The notes: a model not told the origin generated them from the letters alone. 37,418 nt of DNA from Planctomycetota bacterium (GCA_018242525.1 JAFEBS010000055.1:1-37418); one strand, 5' to 3'; positions 1 through 8,197 are shown, counted from the stretch's first letter. Numbers and translations: made by a program.

Positions 1-1
1 A

Positions 2-367
2 TCAGTTGACTCCCAGGATCTCGACTTCGCGGTTCGAGGCGTCACGACGGTAGGCCTCGGTGATGTGGATTTTTTCGCCGGTGACTCCAAGCAGGACTCG
101 GTATGTCAGCGGTTTGACAGCGATTGTTTCCGTCGAGTAGGGGACGCGGATGATGTGCGTGATGTCCGCCTCGGCCATCCCGGCCCGGACGAAATCCCGG
201 GTTCCTTTGACGATCACTTCCGCAAAGCAGGGGAAATAATCCTGCCAATTCGCCTCGTCAAAGACGGCCGCTTCGCCCATTTCATTCGGGCTGACGCCGT
301 CTTTGAGTGTTTGAATGGTGATGGGATCGCGGTATTGGGCGGAGAATGGTCTGGCGAACATGGTCAC
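2..367 (-). CDS. Phage head closure / head-tail adaptor protein
   Basis: This 121-residue protein matches the layout of the phage head-tail joining family (SPP1 gp16 / HK97 gp10-like Hc1 proteins). It has an N-terminal beta segment, a central 'FAEVIVKGTRDFVRAG' stretch, and a C-terminal pattern (RVLLGV..EKIHITEA.RRD..NREVEILG) typical of small barrel adaptors. Such proteins seal the connector after DNA packaging and dock the tail. The gene overlaps the connector gene by 4 bases (ATGA), so translation is probably coupled. The stop codon lies at bases 2-4, so the gene is complete. The family call rests on context and pattern. Confidence 0.75.
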   Translation of the reverse strand: MTMFARPFSAQYRDPITIQTLKDGVSPNEMGEAAVFDEANWQDYFPCFAEVIVKGTRDFVRAGMAEADITHIIRVPYSTETIAVKPLTYRVLLGVTGEKIHITEAYRRDASNREVEILGVN

Positions 368-1038
368 AGGCTTTCCAGCAGGCCATAGTGCCGCACGCGG
401 TACTTATGGATCAAGCGTTCGACAGTGGTCATTCCCTTGATCGGGACGGGGGCGGAATTCTCATAGGCCTCGGCACCCAGCAGCAGGATCGCCCGCTTCA
501 ACGGGCCGGGGCATTTGCCGTTGAGGACGTCGACCGCGCCCTCATCATCGTAGCCGGCTTCATAGACGATCGTGACGGCGTTGGGGTCGTCGCGCGTGAC
601 GGGCCAGACGTCGCCGAAGGCCGGTTCCAGCCAGGCGGGTTTCTTGGTCAGTTGCGATCGATAATCGGTCAGCGCCACCGTCGCGCCTGTGTCGTCGATG
701 TAATTGACGGACGTGATCGATCGAGCTGGCGGGCCCGGCAGATAGAGGGGTGCGTCGGCGCGTCCCCGCATGCCGACCGAGGCCGTGTTGGGATAGGTGC
801 CAGATTGGAACGCATTCCCGGGGTATTGATTGTTGGGATAATTGGCCGCTCCCGGGGAACTGGCCCCCGGGAATGCGCGGCGGATGATCGTTTTCGTGGT
901 GGGGACCAGGCAGAGCCAGGTTTCGGCCTCAATGTCTTCGCGCGCCTGAACCAGGATGTCCGTCAGCAGATCGTCCTGCTGGGTGTGGAAGATCCTCAGG
1001 TGCGCTTTGAATTTGGCGAGGCTGACTGGTTCGGCCAT
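364..1038 (-). CDS. Phage head-tail connector protein (gp6-like)
   Basis: This 224-residue protein begins with the usual signature of gp6/phiE125-gp8-like connectors: a short helical start (VSLAKFKAHLRI) followed by 'QQDDLLTDILVQAREDIEAET'. The family forms a ring under the portal and bridges it to the head closure protein. At 224 residues it is longer than the roughly 100-residue HK97 gp6 and fits the longer phiE125 gp8-type subfamily. A glycine, asparagine and proline-rich stretch (about residues 55-85) may be a surface loop. It sits between a small protein and the head closure gene and overlaps the latter by 4 bases. Confidence 0.75.
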   Translation of the reverse strand: MAEPVSLAKFKAHLRIFHTQQDDLLTDILVQAREDIEAETWLCLVPTTKTIIRRAFPGASSPGAANYPNNQYPGNAFQSGTYPNTASVGMRGRADAPLYLPGPPARSITSVNYIDDTGATVALTDYRSQLTKKPAWLEPAFGDVWPVTRDDPNAVTIVYEAGYDDEGAVDVLNGKCPGPLKRAILLLGAEAYENSAPVPIKGMTTVERLIHKYRVRHYGLLESL

Positions 1039-1044
1039 GTCCGG

Positions 1045-1278
1045 TTACTTCTTCTTGGACTTCTTTTCATCCGGATTTCCAACAATTCCGTTGGGCGTGC
1101 CGGTTCCAGTTCCGTTGAAGGGATCTGGTTCGGGGATTGGCGTAAGATCGTCGGAGGTTTCGACGGCGTCCCCTTCCTTGATCAGGCTCTCTGCCAGCTC
1201 GTCGGGGACCTCGGCAACTTCGCCGGCGGCGTGTGTGCGGGACAGGGCGAAACGTTCTTTCACGAATTTCAGGCGCAT
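1045..1278 (-). CDS. Small hypothetical phage protein between capsid and connector
   Basis: This is a 77-residue protein if translation starts at the ATG at 1276-1278. The frame stays open further upstream, but that part runs through the hairpin at 1333-1359 and has low-complexity composition, so the internal start is preferred. The N-terminal part (MRLKFVKERFALSRTH) is basic, the middle is acidic (VPDELAESLIKEGDAVE), and the C-terminus is a proline/glycine tail ending in lysines (DEKKSKKK). Small proteins of this kind often sit between capsid and connector genes in HK97-like phages. No function is recognised. It ends 6 bases before the connector gene starts. Confidence 0.55.
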   Translation of the reverse strand: MRLKFVKERFALSRTHAAGEVAEVPDELAESLIKEGDAVETSDDLTPIPEPDPFNGTGTGTPNGIVGNPDEKKSKKK

Positions 1279-1332
1279 GGCGGGTTCCCGTGAGACGATT
1301 GAGCGGAATTGTGAGACGAATCGACAGAACAG

Positions 1333-1359
1333 GCCCGGCCCTCCGGGTGAGGGCCGGGC
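1333..1359 (-). terminator. GC-rich hairpin after the capsid gene
   Basis: A perfect 10-bp inverted repeat (GCCCGGCCCT / AGGGCCGGGC) with a 7-base loop lies about 20 bases after the capsid stop codon on the minus strand. No long T run follows in that direction, so a strong intrinsic terminator is not certain. A partial terminator or RNA-stabilising hairpin here would raise capsid expression relative to the downstream connector genes, a common arrangement in phage head operons. Confidence 0.5.
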
Positions 1360-1380
1360 ATCATTCATTGCGGGCCGCGG

Positions 1381-2721
1381 TTAGCGGACCATCGTCAGGA
1401 TCTTGGCGAACGACTGGGTGTAACGGACGTTGAAGTCGCAGTCGACCAGGGCGACAACGCGCAGTCCGCCGGAGCTGCTGAGGGTGTACGGATCCACCAT
1501 CAGATCGATGCCGGTCCAGAAGCCCATGACGGCTTGCGAGAAGTCGCCGAACAGCAGGGCCGTCAGCGTGGTGCCGGCTCCCTTGGTCAGGTTGCTGGGG
1601 ACCTGGTTGCTGACTTCGGCACGGTAGCCGTTCATCGAGCCATCTTCCTCCCAGCAGAACGTCGGGAACGTGCTGCCGAGTTTCGGAGTGACCTTCAGCT
1701 TCCCGCGGCCGACCGGACTGGTCAGGTAGGCCATGGCGTTGACGTCCGCATTGGCCGCCGCGACCGTCGATTCCATTCGGACAATGTCCGTCCAGGCAAC
1801 AACGTCGCCGTCCGTGGCCGCTCCGTCGACCGTCACAGTGGTGACACTGCTGTTCTGCAGGATCCCCTTCGGCTGGTTGGAGAGGCCGGACCCGTTGAGA
1901 GCAGCACGGTCGATTTCGATGCCGACGACCTTCAGGATGTCGTTGCGGACGATCATTTCGGCATCGAGCGACGTCTGATTCATCAGGCGGCGCGTCAGGT
2001 CCGTGTAGGCCCCCATGGTCTTGGCGGCAAAACTGACCTGCCCGATCGCCTGGGCGCTGCCGGTCGGAGCGTTGCCTTCAGCGACCCAGTACGCCGTCGA
2101 AACGCCGGTGAGTTTCGGCAGGTCGAACCCGCCCACGAGTCCCGTCAGCATCTGCATGCCGAGGCGGGACATCACCACTCGATTTCGCAGGGCCTCGATC
2201 AGCGTCGGGCCGATGATCGTGGGAATCGCCCCCGCGCCAGCCGTCGTGTCAAAGGCGCGTCGTTCGACGCCATCCAGGGCACGGGCTCGCAGGGCGAACG
2301 GCATGAAGAATCCCTTTGGGGACTTGCCATCGCGCTTGGCGATTTCTTGAGAAATCTCCCCTTCATAGCCGTCGACCGGCTTCTTGTCGGCCATGCAGCG
2401 GAAGGCACGCAGCAGCGAGTACTTCGACGGATCCGGATTGTCGACCGGATTGCTGCGATCTTCGGGGACTTCGGGACCGCGGGGCGGGTTGATGAGAATG
2501 GGACCGCCGCCGATGCCGGCCAGCCGTTGTTCGCGTCGGTCGTGCGCCTGACGCGTTTCGATCTCGGCGTTCAGTGCCTCGGCTTCATCGAGAAGCTTGT
2601 CGCACTGGGTGTTTTCCTCGGCGGTCATCGACCGGTTTTCGGTCTTGGCCTTGTCAACCAGGGCCTGGGCCGCGTCTCGCTTGGCCTTGCGCTCTTCGAG
2701 CAGTTGTTTCAAAGTTTTCAT
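1381..2721 (-). CDS. Major capsid protein, HK97 fold
   Basis: This 446-residue protein has the HK97 gp5-like layout. The N-terminal coiled-coil delta/scaffold segment (about residues 1-70, rich in E, K, A and Q) is followed by a Pro/Asn/Asp linker (residues 80-100) and the capsid fold. Typical fold elements include 'GAGAIPTIIGPTLIEALRNR', a segment beginning ALNGSG..NQPKGIL, and the C-terminal 'VDCDFNVRYTQSFAKI'. The protease encoded next door presumably removes the delta domain during prohead maturation. It is somewhat longer than HK97 gp5 (385 residues). It lies 163 bases downstream of the protease gene, and the gap holds a dispersed chromosomal repeat. Confidence 0.93.
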   Translation of the reverse strand: MKTLKQLLEERKAKRDAAQALVDKAKTENRSMTAEENTQCDKLLDEAEALNAEIETRQAHDRREQRLAGIGGGPILINPPRGPEVPEDRSNPVDNPDPSKYSLLRAFRCMADKKPVDGYEGEISQEIAKRDGKSPKGFFMPFALRARALDGVERRAFDTTAGAGAIPTIIGPTLIEALRNRVVMSRLGMQMLTGLVGGFDLPKLTGVSTAYWVAEGNAPTGSAQAIGQVSFAAKTMGAYTDLTRRLMNQTSLDAEMIVRNDILKVVGIEIDRAALNGSGLSNQPKGILQNSSVTTVTVDGAATDGDVVAWTDIVRMESTVAAANADVNAMAYLTSPVGRGKLKVTPKLGSTFPTFCWEEDGSMNGYRAEVSNQVPSNLTKGAGTTLTALLFGDFSQAVMGFWTGIDLMVDPYTLSSSGGLRVVALVDCDFNVRYTQSFAKILTMVR

Positions 2722-2821
2722 CGGATGGGGTCCATTGATTTCAAACGCGGAATCGGGGCTCGTTGAACGAGACGTGGCGTTGAACGCTCAATGGACTGTC
2801 GAGGCGGTGCGCGGGGCGCCT

Positions 2822-2870
2822 GGAGACCTGCGGTCGGGCGTTTCGGCGGGGTCGGGAGACCCGCGCCGAG
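2822..2870. repeat. 49-bp dispersed repeat inside the prophage
   Basis: The 49 bases between the protease and capsid genes match 23837-23885, in the chromosomal part of the window, at 48 of 49 positions. It starts GGAGACCTGCGGTC and ends CCCGCGCCGAG, with an internal short palindrome (GGTC GGGA GACC). I know similar sequence as a frequent intergenic repeat in planctomycete genomes. Its presence between two essential head genes is unusual for phage DNA. Confidence 0.85.
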
Positions 2871-2884
2871 GCGCGGACTGAACC

Positions 2885-3517
2885 TCAATCCTTGAGGCGA
2901 GACAGCCGGATCCGCCGCTGGGCGGCGTCGCGCGTCTCCTCGGCAATCCGCGCCTGTTCCTCCAGGAAGTCGGTCCGCGATCGCTTGGCGATATCGACGG
3001 ACGTCCCGGTGTAAGCCGGGAACGTGACGGGGCCGACGTCGTAGAGCGTCACGTCGGTCAGTTCGCGGTAGGAGTTTTCGCCGACGTCCCGCCAGGTGAC
3101 CGCATCCGCGCGGAAACCGAAGCTGCAGGCGTCGACGTCGCCGCGCTTGATGGAGGTCAACAGTTCGGTCGCGTCGTCGGAGTCCGGGTCGAGCAGGCAA
3201 CTGAATCGCAGGCCGATGTTGTCGACGGTCAGAACAAGCGTGTTGGCGGCTGTGCGGCCGTAGATGTCGGATTCGTCGTGATTGAACAGGCAGCGCACGT
3301 CATCCGGTCGCGCGATGGCATTGTTGAACGCGCCGGGCATGACCCGCTCGTAGGTGTTGGACCACAGGCGAAACTGCGTCGCGTCCAGGTTGTTGACATC
3401 ATAGAAGACGGCCGCATAGCCTTCCATGTAGGTCCCCTGCTCCGTTTTGCGCAGTTCGATCTTTCGCTTCAGCCGGCGATGTTCGACTTCGGGAAAGGCT
3501 TTGTCGCGTTGTTCCAT
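2885..3517 (-). CDS. HK97-family prohead protease
   Basis: This 210-residue protein belongs to the phage prohead protease family (peptidase family U35/S78, herpesvirus assemblin-like fold). It cleaves the capsid delta domain and itself during head maturation. The family landmarks are visible: 'EGYAAVFYDV' near residues 32-41, the VMPGAF motif at 59-64, the catalytic His in LFNHDE (H80) and the catalytic Ser in DACSFGF (S132), then 'VTLYDVGPVTFPAY' at 156-169. The C-terminal 40 residues are charged and helical, as expected for the self-cleaved tail. It lies 2 bases downstream of the portal gene. Confidence 0.92.
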   Translation of the reverse strand: MEQRDKAFPEVEHRRLKRKIELRKTEQGTYMEGYAAVFYDVNNLDATQFRLWSNTYERVMPGAFNNAIARPDDVRCLFNHDESDIYGRTAANTLVLTVDNIGLRFSCLLDPDSDDATELLTSIKRGDVDACSFGFRADAVTWRDVGENSYRELTDVTLYDVGPVTFPAYTGTSVDIAKRSRTDFLEEQARIAEETRDAAQRRIRLSRLKD

Positions 3518-3519
3518 GG

Positions 3520-5112
3520 TCAGGCTCCCATCAGTTGCTGAGTGAGTGAATCGACTTCGGCCAGCCAGGTATTGGCGAGCGCCGGGACGTCGGCCGAGAG
3601 GACAGTCGAAGTTGCGATCGCCAGCAGCTCGGTGCGATGGCGATCGAGGGCGGCGGCCATCACCTGGGAGCGTTCGCCGAAGGGAGCGAACTTTTCGGCC
3701 AGGGCGATCGAGTGTTTTTCATACTGGGTTTTCACCTCGCGGGCGAAATCGGTCGGACGGTTGGCCATTCGTTCCGCCTGGGTGATCTCGCGCTGGATCC
3801 AGCCGCGGACAGTTTGGGCGGTGAGGCGTTGAAGCGTCTTCGCGCCCGACCGCTTCTTTTTTGAGGCAGGAGCGGGGGCCGGTACCGGAGCCGGGGCCGG
3901 AGCTTTGTTCGGATTACCTCCGCTCTTGCCAAAGACCGCTTCTGGCTTCAGCAGGGTGTCTCCGCCCGCCTCCGGTGGACGTCCGTCCGCAGCCCGGGCT
4001 TCATTCGGCTTCAGGAAACCGCCGAGGATGCCGGTCTTATAGGCGTCGTAGCGAGTCTTGATGTCGGCTCGCAGCAGTGCGTCCAGGTTATGGCGGATCG
4101 TGAACCGGCCCCATTGCGATCGAGGGATCAACTTGCGTTTCAATTCCTGTTCGTCTCGGACCAGCCAGGGTCGCATCGTATGCTTTTCGAAGCTGAGATC
4201 CTGGGCTTCGATGTTGCTGAACGTGGCACGTCGCAACAATCCGATCATGTGCGGGGGAACACGGTATGCCCGGGCGACTTCCTCCTCGCTGAATTCCAGC
4301 AGGTCGATCGACATCGCATCGCCGAAGGGGATCGACAGCGGATTGACCTTCGCGCCACCTTCCAACAGCATCGGACGGTGGGCATTGTCGCCGGTGAAGT
4401 TGTTTTCGAGTTCGCTTTTCATCCGCTTGTACTCGTCATCTAGCAGGTGCCCTTCCGTCGTGACGGCGAGCGACGGCCGGGCCGAGTTGCCGTAGTACGT
4501 CGCCGCGAAGCGATCCTTCGCCAGGCCGATGCCGATCACTTCCGACTGCAGGCGGATTGGGGACCAGCCGACGATACCGTTGCCCATGGCCGGCACGTGG
4601 AGCATCTGGGATCGATCGAGCGTCCGGACTGCGCCTCCATTTTCGCTGGTCACACGATACATCAGGTCGCCCGCGTTCGAGCGAAACGGCGTCACGAGTG
4701 ACCAGTGACGCGGAATCAGGTACCGGGGAATGCCGTCCTGGTCGAAGACGATCTCGGTGTATCCATTGCCGCCGGTCAGGGTGAAGGCCTGGCGTGTCTC
4801 GCTCCAGACCATCGGAGTCATGTCGGGATTCGGCTCGGTGGTCAGCAGGCCGATCAGATCGTGTTGAGTGACTCGCGTTTCGCGGCCGCTCTTGTCGACC
4901 TCGAACATTTCATAGGGGAGCGAGCCCTTGGTCTCGGCAATGCAACGGATGCAGGCGTAGACGGCCGCGTACCGCAGGGCGGTCTGCTCGGTGACGGTGA
5001 CCTTCGCGGCCGTATTCGGAAAGCCCCCGGGAACACGCGCAGAAATGAGCTGTTCAAAGGGGCTGGACCGACGGAACGGTGCCGAGATGACCGCCAGGAG
5101 CCGTTTGAGCAT
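3520..5112 (-). CDS. Phage portal protein, HK97 family, with extended C-terminus
   Basis: The 530-residue protein forms the dodecameric vertex through which DNA enters the head. The portal core (about residues 1-390) shows family features such as 'AAVYACIRCIAETKGSLPY', an 'RNA..YEI'-like segment here reading TGGNGYTEIVFD, and 'VARAYRVPPHMIGLL' followed by 'FSNIEAQDLSF'. After about residue 395 a Pro/Ala linker (PAPAPVPAPAPAS) leads to an additional helical domain of roughly 110 residues, rich in R, K, E and A. The usual HK97 portal is about 400 residues, so this tail is an add-on, perhaps a minor head or morphogenesis domain fused to the portal. The gene lies between the secretory cassette and the protease. 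Confidence 0.93.
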   Translation of the reverse strand: MLKRLLAVISAPFRRSSPFEQLISARVPGGFPNTAAKVTVTEQTALRYAAVYACIRCIAETKGSLPYEMFEVDKSGRETRVTQHDLIGLLTTEPNPDMTPMVWSETRQAFTLTGGNGYTEIVFDQDGIPRYLIPRHWSLVTPFRSNAGDLMYRVTSENGGAVRTLDRSQMLHVPAMGNGIVGWSPIRLQSEVIGIGLAKDRFAATYYGNSARPSLAVTTEGHLLDDEYKRMKSELENNFTGDNAHRPMLLEGGAKVNPLSIPFGDAMSIDLLEFSEEEVARAYRVPPHMIGLLRRATFSNIEAQDLSFEKHTMRPWLVRDEQELKRKLIPRSQWGRFTIRHNLDALLRADIKTRYDAYKTGILGGFLKPNEARAADGRPPEAGGDTLLKPEAVFGKSGGNPNKAPAPAPVPAPAPASKKKRSGAKTLQRLTAQTVRGWIQREITQAERMANRPTDFAREVKTQYEKHSIALAEKFAPFGERSQVMAAALDRHRTELLAIATSTVLSADVPALANTWLAEVDSLTQQLMGA

Positions 5113-5167
5113 GGGGAAACTCGCTGAAATTGTTTACCAGAACGGTAAGCCGATTCGCATCGCGGAA

Positions 5168-5716
5168 TTACTCGCGTGCGATCAGGGTCGCGAAGCTGGA
5201 TTCCGGGAGCGGATCCAGGCGACGGAGTTTGGTCAGCGCGTGCAAATCGTCCAGGGTGCGGGCGTGCGGCGCGAAGACCCAGGAACCGCCGGCATCGACG
5301 GGCTGGAACTGCAGCACGGGCCAGCCGTGGACGGCAGCATATTCCTGAACCGCGACGGGGAAGGCGGTCGAGTCGCCTTTAATCCAACGGACCCGCGTCC
5401 GCAGATCGCCGGTGCCGACCCGATCGTGCATCACGTTGCACACGCCACACCAGGGAGGCGACCAGGCAACGATGACCGGACGGGTGTCGGCAGCCGGCGG
5501 GGCGGGCCTTCGGTCGCGCGATTCGTCAGTGGCGCTCGTCAGCTCGGCCGGCTTGGCGTAGGGCTCGAACAGTCCGACCGCGGGGCGGTTGCAGGCGTCG
5601 AACAATTGGACCGCTTTCGGCGGCGAAAAGAGATCGAGCTTGCGGGGTTGCTGGCCGAAAGCGTGGCTCTGGACCAGGCAGAGGGCGGCGAGGGCGAATA
5701 CGTGGCGGAGTTTCAC
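5168..5716 (-). CDS. Exported thioredoxin-like protein in prophage
   Basis: A GTG start at 5714-5716 is chosen. It overlaps the upstream stop codon (GTGA) and has an AAGGA ribosome-binding site 8 bases upstream. It gives 182 residues beginning with a clean Sec signal peptide (MKLRHVFALAALCLVQSHAFG, cleavage near residue 21). The thioredoxin fold shows the redox motif WCGVC (C90, C93) after VIVAWSPP, and a cis-Pro segment (GWPVLQF) near residues 131-137. The longer ATG frame reads antisense-like sequence and is rejected. The protein should work outside the cytoplasmic membrane as a thiol-disulfide oxidoreductase or disulfide reductase. It sits between a papain-like peptidase and the portal gene, an unusual place for a redox protein. 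Its role in lysis is inferred only. Confidence 0.8.
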   Translation of the reverse strand: MKLRHVFALAALCLVQSHAFGQQPRKLDLFSPPKAVQLFDACNRPAVGLFEPYAKPAELTSATDESRDRRPAPPAADTRPVIVAWSPPWCGVCNVMHDRVGTGDLRTRVRWIKGDSTAFPVAVQEYAAVHGWPVLQFQPVDAGGSWVFAPHARTLDDLHALTKLRRLDPLPESSFATLIARE

Positions 5717-6792
5717 GGTGACATCCTTGTCTTGGGTGAATCGGAATCCTTGCGGGCCGGGCGCTCTGTTGCGCCCTGCATACTGAACAGGTCTGGATGC
5801 TGCGCGGGAAACCCCTCGAAATCGCTGTAGGCCCAGCAGTCGCCGGGGGCGACCATGAATTCCATGTCGGACCATTCCACCCACCAACTGCCGGGCGGGC
5901 TGCCGTCGATCGGATCCGGCGAGAGCTCCGGCGGGTGCGAATTCTGGACGTGAAAGTAGCGTTTGCCGCTGGCTGCCGAGCCGTCATAGCCGTCGATGCA
6001 CATTTGGTGCATCCAGACGCCGGTATGCTTGGCGACAATGCGGCCGTCTTGGACCACAAACTGCCGCTCGGGGTTGCCCCAGCTTGAGGCCTCGGTGACT
6101 CCGAAGCCGTTGACGATCGCGTCGCGGACTTCCTCAACCGAATGCAGCAGGGAGACGGTTTTAACCTTGTGCCGCGCGGCGATCGCCTTCAGGGCGGCGG
6201 GCGGACCGCTGCGTCCCCAGTCGTCGGCCAGTTTGCCACTGTAGGTGTATCCGGCGGCTTCCGCTTCCTCCCAGGATAGGATCCCATACTCTTTCGCCGC
6301 CTGGGCGATCGCGGCTCCGGAGCAACCGGCAGCCGGCAGCCGACCGACGATTGTCGGCTTCCAGACCCAGACTCGACCGGCCCCATAACTGAACGGGGGG
6401 AACGGCCGTTGCAGCGAGGCGCGGTCGCCTGCCAGGATCTGCGCACCCTGCGTGCGCGTGACAGCATTGGATCCGCCGAAGGCCGTGCAGTCGCCGGTCT
6501 GCTGGGGCGGCAGTTCAAACGTTTTGCCGTCGGTCAGGCGGGTGGCCAGGCGACAGAGCGCCCAGAGTCGCACGTTGGCTCGATCATTGTCCTGGACCAC
6601 GGGCAGCCCGTCGGGCCCGACGATCTTGAATCGCGGCTGCTGGGCCGTCCAGGCGGCGACATCCTGCACGGCTGCCGGCCCGGCCCAGCCCTGCAGCCGG
6701 GAATCGCAGGGGGGTGATTTCTGCAGAAATACCGCGACGGCGATCGGCAGCAGAATGGACGTGGCGCAAATGAGGAATTGCTTTTTGGTCAT
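5713..6792 (-). CDS. Membrane-anchored papain-like (C1-type) cysteine peptidase
   Basis: This 359-residue protein has an N-terminal membrane segment (about residues 5-23, LICATSILLPIAVAVFL). The catalytic layout resembles papain: Gln97/98 and Cys102 in 'QQTGDCTAFGGSNAV', His262 in VWMHQMCIDGYD, and Asn284 in YFHVQNSH. This mirrors papain's Q-x-x-x-x-G-x-C-W-A-F, the H-A-V-x-x-x-G-Y-G region and the K-N-S-W segment. Additional cysteines (C80, C157, C265, C319) suggest disulfides outside the cytoplasm. The gene overlaps both neighbours by 4 bases. Papain-type enzymes are rare as phage lysis or head proteins, so either an exported lytic protease or a structural/maturation protein is possible. 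The family call is from motif pattern only. Confidence 0.65.
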   Translation of the reverse strand: MTKKQFLICATSILLPIAVAVFLQKSPPCDSRLQGWAGPAAVQDVAAWTAQQPRFKIVGPDGLPVVQDNDRANVRLWALCRLATRLTDGKTFELPPQQTGDCTAFGGSNAVTRTQGAQILAGDRASLQRPFPPFSYGAGRVWVWKPTIVGRLPAAGCSGAAIAQAAKEYGILSWEEAEAAGYTYSGKLADDWGRSGPPAALKAIAARHKVKTVSLLHSVEEVRDAIVNGFGVTEASSWGNPERQFVVQDGRIVAKHTGVWMHQMCIDGYDGSAASGKRYFHVQNSHPPELSPDPIDGSPPGSWWVEWSDMEFMVAPGDCWAYSDFEGFPAQHPDLFSMQGATERPARKDSDSPKTRMSP

Positions 6793-7367
6793 TGGGCGTC
6801 CTCACTCAATTCGCGTGCGAGTTCCGCGTCAATGATCAGTGTCGGTCCGGACTGGCATTCGATCAGGCCGGTCCGAAGTCTGACCAGTTCGGCCGGCGTG
6901 GATTTGCCGAAGGCGGTCAGGGCGGCTGTCAAATGATCGTGGAAGTCATTGCGCGGCTCATGCTCGGCCCGGTACCGGGCCTCGAGTCGCTGGCGGATCC
7001 GCCGCGCGGCGGCTCCTGCAGGCTGGGCGAGGACGCGATCCCGCTGCCGCAGGACCGCGGCCTCGCTGCAGCAGCGAAGAACCTGCATGATAATCCCGAC
7101 CAGCGTCAAAAGGGTGAGCGGATCGAGCATGACGTAGCTTTGCGGCAACTCGCGGGCGATACGATCGAATAACTCGCCCTGCAGCGCGTGGGATTTGACC
7201 GGACGATTGGGGCTGTCTGGCCCGAATCCCCAGCCTGTTTCATCGCTTTCTGGAATCCAGAGACGCGGGAATTCAGGCTCGGGCGGCGGACGACGAAAGA
7301 GGATCGCAATCGCAGCGATCGCCGAGGCGGCGGCCGCCAGGATGCCGAGAAAACGACGTCGAAGCAT
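6789..7367 (-). CDS. Membrane-anchored hypothetical protein with Tat-like N-terminus
   Basis: The ATG at 7365-7367 gives a 192-residue protein. It starts MLRRRFLGILAAAASAIAAI, a hydrophobic segment preceded by an RRxFLG pattern that resembles a twin-arginine signal, although an ordinary signal anchor is equally possible. A second hydrophobic stretch lies near residues 77-97 (MLDPLTLLTLVGIIMQVL) and ends in CC. The remainder is helical and charged (RRIRQRLEARYRAEHEPRNDFHDH). No family is recognised. It overlaps the papain-like gene by 4 bases (ATGA) and follows the Ig/PKD-like gene by 29 bases. Context suggests it belongs to the exported five-gene block, perhaps as a spanin-like or accessory lysis protein, which is speculation. 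Confidence 0.6.
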   Translation of the reverse strand: MLRRRFLGILAAAASAIAAIAILFRRPPPEPEFPRLWIPESDETGWGFGPDSPNRPVKSHALQGELFDRIARELPQSYVMLDPLTLLTLVGIIMQVLRCCSEAAVLRQRDRVLAQPAGAAARRIRQRLEARYRAEHEPRNDFHDHLTAALTAFGKSTPAELVRLRTGLIECQSGPTLIIDAELARELSEDAQ

Positions 7368-7396
7368 GACGAAACTCCGCGAATTATTCCTGGGAA

Positions 7397-8197
7397 TTAT
7401 TCCTTCAGCCCTTTGGCGAACGCGTCGAGCAGCTCGGCATAGTCCGCGGCTGTGACGAGTTGCTTGGTGTCGATCGCCTGACCGACCCACGTCGAGACCT
7501 TGGTGCCGAATTGCTTCCAATCGTCCGGATGGGCTTTGACCGCGGCCACGTTCGCCGATCGTACGGCCGTGAGCACGGATCCCTCGAGATATAGGCCCGT
7601 GGCCTGGCCCAGGTCCTTCGAATCGCGACAGCGGGCGGCGATCCTGGAGGCATCGGCAGCCAGCGTCTGGGCCTCGGTCGCCTTCGCCGGTGATTTGACC
7701 TCAGCCAGCCAGCCCCGGACATCCGTCGCAAATTGGTCGAAGCGTCCTGCAGGAGCTGGGGGCGGATCCGGACCTGGTGATGGCGGAGGCTTTGGCTTCT
7801 GATCCGGAATCGCGGATCCGGGGACAGTGATTTCGCGCGTCAGCATGCGACCGGCTTTCGTGCCTGGATCCCAGACCGCGCAATTCAGTCGCCAGCGGCC
7901 GGGGACTGTCAGGAATTGCACCTCGCCCGGTCGACCAGCGATCGTCATTGGCTCCGGTACCGGCAATGTCGTCAACGATTCGACGGCCCAGACGAAATTG
8001 AAGGCCGTCGGGTCTTTGCCGGGGATGTCGACGTGGAACTGAACGAATTGACCGGGGTAGCTGACCGTTGCGGGCCCGGTGATCTTCCAATCGGTCGGCG
8101 CGGGGTCGATCGCAGGCAATCGCATGGAGCAATACCAGCAGCCGAACAGGACGCAGGCAACGACAGCGCAGGCGATTTCGAGAATCAATCGTTTCAT
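7397..8197 (-). CDS. Anchored protein with Ig/PKD-like domain and Pro-rich linker
   Basis: This 266-residue protein has an N-terminal hydrophobic segment (residues 4-24) containing LFGC, a possible lipobox. Residues about 30-130 look like a beta-sandwich (ITGPATVSYPGQFVQFHVD, then FNFVWAVES and GRWRLNCAVWD), similar to Ig/PKD-type domains. A Pro-rich linker (KPKPPPSPGPDPPPAP, about 133-149) leads to a helical C-terminal domain. No enzymatic motif is visible. Secreted surface-binding or cell-envelope-spanning roles would fit. The gene lies between the holin-like and Tat-like genes in the exported block. The domain assignment is by eye and uncertain. Confidence 0.6.
   Translation of the reverse strand: MKRLILEIACAVVACVLFGCWYCSMRLPAIDPAPTDWKITGPATVSYPGQFVQFHVDIPGKDPTAFNFVWAVESLTTLPVPEPMTIAGRPGEVQFLTVPGRWRLNCAVWDPGTKAGRMLTREITVPGSAIPDQKPKPPPSPGPDPPPAPAGRFDQFATDVRGWLAEVKSPAKATEAQTLAADASRIAARCRDSKDLGQATGLYLEGSVLTAVRSANVAAVKAHPDDWKQFGTKVSTWVGQAIDTKQLVTAADYAELLDAFAKGLKE

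Noticed and set aside
364..1293. Long plus-strand frames opposite the connector gene (for example 346-1293)
   Set aside because: They are antisense shadows in GC-rich DNA: composition is low-complexity and they overlap a recognised phage connector gene fully.
1534..2766. 410-residue plus-strand frame opposite the capsid gene
   Set aside because: It mirrors the capsid coding region, has no recognisable domain and no ribosome-binding site.
2718..3200. 160-residue minus-strand frame over the protease and the gap
   Set aside because: Arg/Pro-rich off-frame reading of the protease gene; the protease frame has clear catalytic motifs.
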